Made by a program: the position numbers and the translations under genes
From: JAYPUA01 sp038133845
GTDB taxonomy: Bacteria > SAR324 > NAC60-12
DNA: 64,000 bases
Direction: 5' to 3'
Assembly (NCBI GenBank): GCA_038133845.1
Contig: JAYPUA010000004.1
Location: 1-64,000 of the forward strand
Part shown: positions 57,939 through 64,000 of the stretch, in pieces
How the letters are laid out: the number at the start of each line of letters is the position of its first letter
How positions within the stretch are numbered: the stretch's first letter is position 1
Notes under the pieces: model-generated
Databases searched by the model: none
What the model was told of the DNA's origin: nothing
Seen by the model: only the letters and a program-made list of their open reading frames with translations

Positions 57939-59366
57939 TCAGGTCAGCAGAGTCGGTGCTGCCGTGAAGGATTCGGTATCGGAAAACGGATAGGTCCCGC
58001 GGGGGAGATGGGTGAAAGAGAGGCTGGTGATGTCCGGAGGGACACATCCGGAGCCGACGACCAAGGCGTGCCGACGCGCAAACTGGGCGACCTCCGGAAC
58101 GAGGTAGCCCAGCTTGACCACCACCACCGCAAAGGATTCCGGAATGAGCCCCAAGCGGGTGAAATCCTCCTGCAGGTGAAACGTGCGGCGCTGCTCCGTG
58201 AGGACCACGGTGACCGTCTCGCTTCTGAGCACAACACACGCTCCTCGGCCATCATCCGGAGCACTTTTTACGAGGTGGAAGTCGACCTCAACGCTCTCCC
58301 CTGACGCATCCAGCGACGCGCCCACTCTCAGCTGAACCTGGGCGCACTCCGGGAGGTGCTGAACCTGCCGAACCGCTGGGGCATCGGCAACCCCTGCAAT
58401 CAGGGTCCGGGCAACCCCGGAAGCCAACGCGGCCTTGAGCAGCTCTGCAGAATCACCGACTCCGCCTGCGGTGGGGTTGTCCGACGCATCAGAGAGCACC
58501 ACAGGACGCTCGCCGGGCTCCTCGGCCCAGCGGAAGGCCTGCTCCGGAGTCCACAAAGGGACATCGCTCTGAAAGTCCCGGCGGGCCTCCCAGTAGCACT
58601 GAGCGAGCTGCGCACAGCGCTTCTGGGCTTGCTCCGGAGTGCTCGCGTAGCAGATCGCCGAAGCTGCGGCACGGGGCTCGTCGGCCCAGGCATAGCCCAC
58701 AAACAGCGAAGCGTCCTGCATCCCGGGCTCCTGGGAGCAACTCTCCACCTCGGCCCAGATCTCCTTTCCCGGCGACCACTCGGTCGAGGTCTGCTCGCCA
58801 GTGAGCAGCACCGGAATGCGCTGATAGGCCACATGCCAGCGCACGCCCTCCCAGCGCTGAGACAGCAGCCGCGCTGCTCGCTGCCGGGTCTCCCGGACAT
58901 CAATGTGTGGCGCGGTGCGGTAGGCCGTCAACGCGTCGAGATGCCGACAGAGCTCCGGAGAAATGTTCCCGTGGGGGTCCATCGCCGCAATGATGGGGAG
59001 GTCGCCAACGACCCCCCGGATGTCACGGAGCAGGTCCGCCTCCGCATCCTGGAGGCCTTCGACAAACATCGCCCCGTGCAGGTCCAGCAGCAGGCCCTCC
59101 GGGGCCGCTTGGGCCAACGCTTCAAGAAGCTGCTGCTTGAGTTCCTGGTAGCAGCGTGGGGAGAGCGGTCCGCCGGGCATGGCACGTGCGAGAAAGCCCC
59201 CGGCCAGTTGGGTGTTTGGGAGCACGGAGAGGAAGTCCTGGGCCGCTGGGCTCTCTGAAAGCCGTGAGCCGTCAAAGATCCGAAAATCGAACCGCTCGGT
59301 GCGCAGCGGAGAGAAAGTGCTGGATTCGGTGGCGATTCCGGCCAGAGCCAGCCGTCGGGGGCTCAT
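57939..59366 (-). CDS. M81 family (MlrC-like) metallo-hydrolase
   Basis: The 475-residue protein has the MlrC N-terminal domain, with the metal-ligand region LLLDLHGAMFVEGLQDAEADLLRDIR and MDPHGNIS, and a C-terminal MlrC domain with SDASDNPTAGGVGDS. MlrC cleaves linear microcystin fragments, but most relatives are of unknown substrate and lie in sugar or amino-acid operons. It is the last gene of the operon running from the binding protein at 63891. The 40-nt gap to anmK has no clear terminator. Confidence 0.87.
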   Translation of the reverse strand: MSPRRLALAGIATESSTFSPLRTERFDFRIFDGSRLSESPAAQDFLSVLPNTQLAGGFLARAMPGGPLSPRCYQELKQQLLEALAQAAPEGLLLDLHGAMFVEGLQDAEADLLRDIRGVVGDLPIIAAMDPHGNISPELCRHLDALTAYRTAPHIDVRETRQRAARLLSQRWEGVRWHVAYQRIPVLLTGEQTSTEWSPGKEIWAEVESCSQEPGMQDASLFVGYAWADEPRAAASAICYASTPEQAQKRCAQLAQCYWEARRDFQSDVPLWTPEQAFRWAEEPGERPVVLSDASDNPTAGGVGDSAELLKAALASGVARTLIAGVADAPAVRQVQHLPECAQVQLRVGASLDASGESVEVDFHLVKSAPDDGRGACVVLRSETVTVVLTEQRRTFHLQEDFTRLGLIPESFAVVVVKLGYLVPEVAQFARRHALVVGSGCVPPDITSLSFTHLPRGTYPFSDTESFTAAPTLLT

Positions 59367-59374
59367 GACGGTGT

Positions 59375-60277
59375 TCAGGTGGCTCGGTGCTCTGCCGGAG
59401 CCTGCCCGCTTCCGACGAGGAAGCAGCCGTGGTTGGCATCTCGACGAGGCGTCAGGGTACGGAGTCCGTACTGCTCCTGTAGCAGAGGACGGAAGGTGTC
59501 GGCCATGCCGCCGGCGAGGTAGATGTCTCCCGGATCGTCAGGATCGACCAGGGTGAGCAGGCTGTCGGAGATCTCCTGGGTGGCCCGGTCCAGCAAGTCA
59601 CGGGAGAACGCGTCTCCCTCCGCAGCAGCCTCCACGACCCACGGTGCCAGACTCCCGTAGTCTGCCGGCTTGGCGTTCTTGAGCCAGCTGAGCTTGACCT
59701 CGCGCCCGGTGCCAATGTGGGCGTTCAGGCGTTCCCGGAGCGAGGACGAGGCGTGTGGAGAGCGGCTTCCATCCTCCCACTGCAGCCAGCGTCGGATGGT
59801 CTCCAGCCCGACCCAGGCCGCGCTGCCCCGGTCTCCGGCGATCATGCCCCAGCCTCCACTGATCCTGCTGCTGCCATCGGGATACAGCCGGTGCACCACC
59901 GAGCCCGTCCCGATGATCATCAAGGTCCCGGGTGCCCCTTCACCGGCACCCACCAGAGCGGCATAGCCATCGGTGAGAATCCGGGGCTGCCGGAAGCCTG
60001 CAAGCTGCTCCAGCAGCGCCTTGCGGATCCGGGAGAGTTCGGCACCAGCCAGTCCGGCAACCAGGCGGATCTGAGAGGTCTGAGGGTCCTCCGGAAGTCC
60101 CAGCGCCTGCGCGACGCTCCGCCAGACGCTCTGCAGGCTGTTCATCGTGTCCTCCACGCCCCACCAGGCATTTGCCGCTGGTCCGGAGGCTCGGGCCACG
60201 ATCTCTCCGTTGCGGTACATCACCCCCCGGCAGTTGGTCGCGCCTCCGTCCACCGTCAGAATCCACTCGTCCGCCAT
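59375..60277 (-). CDS. BadF/BcrA-type kinase, N-acetylglucosamine kinase-like
   Basis: The 300-residue protein is an ASKHA-fold ATPase with VDGGATNCRGVMY as phosphate 1 motif, TDGYAALVGAGEG, GTGSVVHRL as phosphate 2 and IYLAGGMADTF as the adenosine motif. This subfamily includes N-acetylglucosamine and glucosamine kinases. It starts one nucleotide after the Gfo/Idh gene stop and 8 nt before the M81 start, so the three are co-transcribed. An amino sugar is the most plausible substrate. Confidence 0.82.
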   Translation of the reverse strand: MADEWILTVDGGATNCRGVMYRNGEIVARASGPAANAWWGVEDTMNSLQSVWRSVAQALGLPEDPQTSQIRLVAGLAGAELSRIRKALLEQLAGFRQPRILTDGYAALVGAGEGAPGTLMIIGTGSVVHRLYPDGSSRISGGWGMIAGDRGSAAWVGLETIRRWLQWEDGSRSPHASSSLRERLNAHIGTGREVKLSWLKNAKPADYGSLAPWVVEAAAEGDAFSRDLLDRATQEISDSLLTLVDPDDPGDIYLAGGMADTFRPLLQEQYGLRTLTPRRDANHGCFLVGSGQAPAEHRAT

Positions 60278-60278
60278 G

Positions 60279-61424
60279 CTACCTCAAGCCGAAGGCATCC
60301 AGACGCTTCCACAGAGGCGTCAGGTCCCGGACGGTTCCGGAGAGCCGGGCCTCGTCCAGTTCCAAGGCCACCAACCCGGCTTCAAGCGCATCCACGATCG
60401 ACACCGGGAGCGTGTCCGTCTCCTCCCGGAAGTAAGCTGCCAGGTCGGCTACCATCATCTCATCTGCGCCATAGTGCCCGGATGGGTCTTTTGAGGTGCT
60501 GGCGTAATCCTGGTCCAGCAGGCGTTTTCCGGTGCGAGCCTCGGTGATCCGCAGGTAACCACGCATAAAGTCCCCCTCGGCCATGCCCTGCGCCCCGATC
60601 ACACAGAAGCGCCGGTGCTGATCCGGAGTGTTGAGGTTCGTGTGGAACACCATCCCGGCGCCGCTCTCGAACTCCATGGTCGCGGTCTGGAAGTCGATGA
60701 TGTCCGCATCGGAGCGGAAGGGATCCTCTGCAGCCTCCCAATAGGAGCGCTTGACCTGGTACACGTCGTCGTGTGCTCCCTCCGGAGGCGCGTGTTCCGG
60801 AACGAAGGAGCGCCGCCCGCCAAAGCTGGCCACCCGCACTGGGCGACATCCGGCGATCATGTTGTAGAGGTCCAGGTCGTGGCAGCACTTTTCCAGCATG
60901 AACCCTCCGGAGTAGGCCACCTTGCGCCGCCAATCGCGCATGAAGAAGGATCCGTGATACGGCGCGATGTGTTCGTTGGCCTCCATCGAGGCGACCGGTC
61001 CCAGCCAGCCTTGACGCATTCCCTCCCGGAGGTCGCGCATGTGTCGCGAGTAGCGCAGAACCAGCCCGACCAAGACTCGGTCGGCCCCGTACTGGGCCAG
61101 CAACTCTGCCAGCTCAAAGGTCTGCGCCTCGTTGGTGACGACCGGCTTCTCGGTGAAGATCCGGACCTTGGCCTCCAGCCCGGCCCGGATGTGCTCCAGG
61201 TGGAGGTGGTTGGGCGAGCCGACAAACAGCAGGTCGGGCCTGGTGTCGGAGAGCATCGCTGACACGCCCGGGAAGCTCTTCAAGGGCGTGGTGACGCCGA
61301 GGCGCTCCAGCCCACAAGGCGAGGGGTCGACGTAGCCCACCACCTGAAGCTCCGGAAGAACCTCTCGGAGCAGTTTGATTACGTGTGCAGAGCGCAGTCC
61401 GAGCCCTGCAATGGCTACGCGCAT
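60279..61424 (-). CDS. Gfo/Idh/MocA family oxidoreductase
   Basis: The 381-residue protein has the N-terminal Rossmann motif VAIAGLGLRSAHV, LLFVGSPNHLHLEHIRAGLEA and the catalytic EKPV lysine motif (FTEKPVVTNEAQ). An alpha/beta substrate domain follows, with GGFMLEKCCHDLDLYN where the usual histidine sits in CCHDLD. These enzymes oxidise or modify sugars with NAD(P). It lies 27 nt after the UgpC-like ATPase gene and one nucleotide before the kinase gene. The exact sugar is not deducible. Confidence 0.88.
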   Translation of the reverse strand: MRVAIAGLGLRSAHVIKLLREVLPELQVVGYVDPSPCGLERLGVTTPLKSFPGVSAMLSDTRPDLLFVGSPNHLHLEHIRAGLEAKVRIFTEKPVVTNEAQTFELAELLAQYGADRVLVGLVLRYSRHMRDLREGMRQGWLGPVASMEANEHIAPYHGSFFMRDWRRKVAYSGGFMLEKCCHDLDLYNMIAGCRPVRVASFGGRRSFVPEHAPPEGAHDDVYQVKRSYWEAAEDPFRSDADIIDFQTATMEFESGAGMVFHTNLNTPDQHRRFCVIGAQGMAEGDFMRGYLRITEARTGKRLLDQDYASTSKDPSGHYGADEMMVADLAAYFREETDTLPVSIVDALEAGLVALELDEARLSGTVRDLTPLWKRLDAFGLR

Positions 61425-61451
61425 GAGTCTCCGTGAAGGATGAGTTGCAGA

Positions 61452-62558
61452 TTAGAGCAAGACGGAAGGCACTTCCCGGCGTCGCAGCGCAGTTCCGGAA
61501 GAGGCGAACGCATGCAGGTCCCGGGGCTCAATGTTCAGGTGAATCGTCTCTCCCTCACGCACTGACGCGTCCCCCGGAAGCATCGCACAGAAGCTGGAGT
61601 TTCCGGAGACGCTCCCGTAAGCCAGCGCCGAGCCGCCCAGGCGTTCCAGAACCTCGATCTGCATCGGCAGGCCCGCCCCGGAGGTGGAGAGGTTCAGGTC
61701 TTCCGGACGGATTCCGATCTCGATCGGCTGCCCGGCGAGGTCCTCTTGAGGATCGACGGGGAGCAGGATCTGGCCCAATCCAGCCAGTTCGATCTCCACT
61801 CCAGAGTCGCTTGCCGACACACAGGAGGCGGAGAGAAAGTTCATCTTTGGATGCCCGATGAACCCGGCAACGAATCGGGTCTGCGGGCGGTGGTACAGCT
61901 CCATCGGGGTTCCGAACTGCTCAATCACCCCCTTGGAGAGCACGACAATCCGGTCGGCCATCGTCATCGCCTCCACCTGATCGTGGGTGACGTAGATCAT
62001 GGTGGCGTTCAGGTTCTGATGGAGCTTGGACAACTCGACCCGCATCTCCCCACGCAGAGCCGCGTCCAGGTTGGAGAGTGGCTCGTCAAACAGGAAGACC
62101 TTGGGCTGCCGCACGATGGAGCGTCCGATGGCCACGCGCTGGCGCTGCCCTCCAGAGAGCTGTCCGGGCTTGTGCTTGAGGCGGTCGGTGAGTTGCAGCG
62201 TCTCTGCTGCCTGCATCACGCGCGCCCGCAACTCCCCCTCAGGCATCTTGGCCACCCGGAGCGGAAAGGCAATGTTCTCAAACACCGTCAGGTGCGGATA
62301 GAGCGCGTAGGACTGGAAGACCATCGAGATGCCCCGCTCGATCGGAGGGGCTTCGGAGACCTCCTCGCCGTCAATCATCAACTCACCGCTGCTGGCCTCT
62401 TCCAGTCCGGCAACGATGCGGAGCAAGGTCGTCTTCCCACACCCCGAAGGCCCCACAAACACCACAAACTCCTTGTCCTTGATCTCGAGGCTGATGTCGT
62501 GAAGCACCTGAGTGCTTCCAAAGCTTTTGTTGATGTTCTGCAACGTGACGGTGGCCAT
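61452..62558 (-). CDS. ugpC: Sugar ABC transporter ATPase, UgpC/MalK-like
   Basis: The 368-residue ATPase has Walker A GPSGCGKT, signature LSGGQRQR, Walker B VFLFDEPLSNLD and a C-terminal TOBE/OB regulatory domain. EAPPIERGISMVFQSYALYPHLTV is typical of the MalK/UgpC class, which serves many sugar permeases. The ATG at 62558 starts the standard MATVTLQNINKSFG. It is separated from the binding-protein gene only by two hairpins; no permease genes intervene. Confidence 0.92.
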   Translation of the reverse strand: MATVTLQNINKSFGSTQVLHDISLEIKDKEFVVFVGPSGCGKTTLLRIVAGLEEASSGELMIDGEEVSEAPPIERGISMVFQSYALYPHLTVFENIAFPLRVAKMPEGELRARVMQAAETLQLTDRLKHKPGQLSGGQRQRVAIGRSIVRQPKVFLFDEPLSNLDAALRGEMRVELSKLHQNLNATMIYVTHDQVEAMTMADRIVVLSKGVIEQFGTPMELYHRPQTRFVAGFIGHPKMNFLSASCVSASDSGVEIELAGLGQILLPVDPQEDLAGQPIEIGIRPEDLNLSTSGAGLPMQIEVLERLGGSALAYGSVSGNSSFCAMLPGDASVREGETIHLNIEPRDLHAFASSGTALRRREVPSVLL

Positions 62559-62609
62559 GGACTCAGCCTCGCTTGGGGTCGTGTGTTGGGTATTTGGTTG
62601 TCGGGAAAT

Positions 62610-62661
62610 GGCCTCCGGGAGATTCCCGGAGGCCACCTCGGCAGGGAGTCCCTGCCGAGGT
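62610..62661 (-). other. Two tandem perfect hairpins after the sugar-binding-protein gene
   Basis: Two adjoining stem-loops fill the gap between the binding-protein stop and the ATPase gene. The first pairs 62610-62620 with 62624-62634 (11 bp, 3-nt loop). The second pairs 62635-62647 with 62649-62661 (12-13 bp, tight loop). They lie 12 nt beyond the binding-protein stop. Such structures stabilise binding-protein mRNA and reduce downstream expression in other ABC operons. Confidence 0.75.
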
Positions 62662-62673
62662 GCAACAGGAGGG

Positions 62674-63891
62674 TTACTTGTACTCCTCCAGCTCTTCTGC
62701 TGCCTGAGCGATCAGTTCGGCAGCCGTGCCTTCACCCAGCACCACCCCCTGAATCATGCTGTTCATCACCCGCTGCAGGGCCTTGTAGTCCACGAACAGC
62801 GGCTCCGGGCCTCCGGAGCCGATCGGGTCGACGAAGACCTTCCAGTAGGAGTTGTTGACATAGTAGGGATTGCTGACCATGCTCTCGTACTTCATGATCG
62901 GGGTCAGCCCCCAGCTCATGTCCAGATCGTACTGCGCATCTCCGGAGGAGAGGTCGCGCGCCAGCTCCATGGCCAGGCTTTCGTGGCCGGTGCCCTTGAA
63001 GACGGCAATCGAGTCGGTGATCAGCAGGGTCCCATTGGTTCCGCTTGGACCGGCGGGGATCGGGACCACCAGTGACTTGATGGTCTTCTTGTGCTGCCCA
63101 CGGGCCCAGGGGCCGTCGATGTACATGGCGACCTTCTCGTCGTTGTAGAGGTCTCGGATCTGAGAGCGCTCAAAGGCGGTTGGGCCTTCTTGAGCCACCT
63201 CGACCAGTTTCCCGTAGAACTCCAAGGCCTCAATCGCCTCCGGGCTGTTGAGCTTGATCTCGTTGGTGTCCGGATCAATCACACGTCCGCCGTTGCTGTA
63301 GAGGTAGTTCAGGAACTGGTGCATCGTGTTGTCAAAGTCCCGTGCTACCAGGCCGACTCCGGCAATCCCGGTGTTGTCCTTGATGGCCTTGGCCATGGCA
63401 TGCATCCCCTCCCAGGTGTGAGGCTGAACGCACTGCAGGCCGGCACGCTCAACGATCCCGCAGTTGATGAACAGCGCCTTGGTCGAGAAGGCATGGGGGA
63501 AGCCCCAGAACTTGCCCATGTGACTGACTGTGTTCAGGACACCTGGCTGGTAGTTGCCCTGATCTCCTTCCGGAATGGCGACATCCACAATCAGGTTGTT
63601 CTCGGCAAGCTGCTTGAGGGTCCGCGATCCCATGTAGGCCAGGCTGGGAGGATCTCCTGCGGCCGCCAGCGTCATGGACTTGTCCTGACAGGTTCCCCAG
63701 GGGACGGCTTCGATGTTGACCTTCACTCCGGACCGCTTCGCCATGAAGGCGTCGACGATCTTCTGGTCTGCAGGGCGCACCTCGCCTCCGCACATGATGA
63801 AGTTCAGATTCTGAGCCTGTACGGCTCCGGCGACAAGGGAGGCTCCTGCGGCAATCAGCAGGGACCGAATCATGTTTTTCATCAGACTCAT
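62674..63891 (-). CDS. Sugar-type ABC transporter solute-binding protein (family 1)
   Basis: The 405-residue protein has a signal peptide (cleavage near VQA-QN) and the extracellular binding-protein family 1 layout, with NFIMCGGEVRPADQKIVDAF and GFPHAFSTKALFINCGIVERAG in the first lobe and VAMYIDGPWARGQHKK in the second. GAGAG lies upstream of the ATG. It is apparently the first gene of an operon with the UgpC-type ATPase, Gfo/Idh oxidoreductase, sugar kinase and M81 hydrolase. The operon suggests an amino sugar or glycoside; the residue-level specificity is not readable. Confidence 0.88.
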   Translation of the reverse strand: MSLMKNMIRSLLIAAGASLVAGAVQAQNLNFIMCGGEVRPADQKIVDAFMAKRSGVKVNIEAVPWGTCQDKSMTLAAAGDPPSLAYMGSRTLKQLAENNLIVDVAIPEGDQGNYQPGVLNTVSHMGKFWGFPHAFSTKALFINCGIVERAGLQCVQPHTWEGMHAMAKAIKDNTGIAGVGLVARDFDNTMHQFLNYLYSNGGRVIDPDTNEIKLNSPEAIEALEFYGKLVEVAQEGPTAFERSQIRDLYNDEKVAMYIDGPWARGQHKKTIKSLVVPIPAGPSGTNGTLLITDSIAVFKGTGHESLAMELARDLSSGDAQYDLDMSWGLTPIMKYESMVSNPYYVNNSYWKVFVDPIGSGGPEPLFVDYKALQRVMNSMIQGVVLGEGTAAELIAQAAEELEEYK

Positions 63892-64000
63892 GTTTGACTC
63901 TCTGTTGAAATGGCGTTCAAAAAAGATGGAAGCACCAAAACGGCTTCGACATCCTACTTTGTTGCAGTGTTGCGACCTAAGAAGAAAAAACGTTCCGGGA

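Noticed and set aside
1..64000. CRISPR arrays, tRNA or rRNA genes
   Set aside because: No regularly spaced direct repeats, no tRNA cloverleaf with a TTCGA-type T-loop and no rRNA core sequence was seen in the intergenic regions.

Overview
This 64 kb window is GC-rich (roughly 60%), densely coding and contains no rRNA, tRNA or CRISPR array that I can see. The gene content points to a free-living, probably marine, Gram-negative bacterium of proteobacterial type. The signs are a lipoprotein murein hydrolase (MltA), Sec and Tat exported proteins, anhydro-MurNAc recycling, many ABC importers for peptides, polyamines and sugar-like solutes, and nitrous-oxide respiration with a clade II (Sec-exported) NosZ. 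A deltaproteobacterial or SAR324-like lineage would fit, but nothing in the window fixes the taxonomy.

Region 1 (1-14.3 kb) is a nitrous-oxide respiration island. A short IS66-like remnant abuts a class II FNR/DNR-type promoter, followed by nosZ, an unknown exported protein, two c-type cytochromes, a NosB-like membrane protein, nosD, nosF, nosY, nosL, nosG and nosH. A membrane haem-c sensor-like protein, a Sco copper chaperone and an NnrS-like protein come next. A Crp/Fnr-type regulator is convergent at the end. Quinol electrons presumably pass NosH/NosG and the cytochromes to NosZ, while NosDFY, NosL and Sco serve copper-centre assembly.

Region 2 (14.4-18.8 kb, minus strand) holds an unusual kinase/alkyltransferase-like fusion and a ZrgA-type zinc-acquisition operon behind a near-perfect Zur-like palindrome. 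Region 3 (18.9-31.8 kb) has an orphan molybdenum hydroxylase large subunit, an orphan pair of GlpP/GlpQ-like permeases, an SDR, BolA and Tpx. It then runs on the minus strand through mltA, ribE, fxsA, an FKBP-rhodanese fusion, a CopZ-like protein and an N-terminally short cobN with a possible degenerate cobalamin leader. Region 4 (31.9-33.4 kb) is a small accessory patch with a pRiA4b ORF-3-like protein, two unknown small proteins and a truncated P-loop kinase.

Region 5 (33.4-42.7 kb) is a peptide uptake and processing operon. It comprises a solute-binding protein, a permease, a permease-ATPase fusion, an ATPase, an M42 peptidase, a carbamoylase-like amidase and a GntR/FCD regulator, with a divergent DUF1028 gene. 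Two identical 18-bp palindromes sit in the shared promoter. Region 6 (42.7-46.7 kb) is AT-rich at its start. It carries a promoter, a candidate structured RNA, a 79-aa unknown protein and a tandem rhodanese/YeeE/small membrane protein/winged-helix regulator module with its own palindromes.

Region 7 (46.7-64 kb) has malate synthase, a ParA plus DUF3102-like partner, a putrescine uptake and transamination operon (potFHIG-like with spuC), a FolD variant, anmK, and an amino-sugar-type operon (solute-binding protein, UgpC ATPase, Gfo/Idh, BadF-type kinase, M81 hydrolase) that lacks permeases. Recurrent themes are strong hairpins after every solute-binding-protein gene and a large excess of the palindrome TCCGGA across the window.
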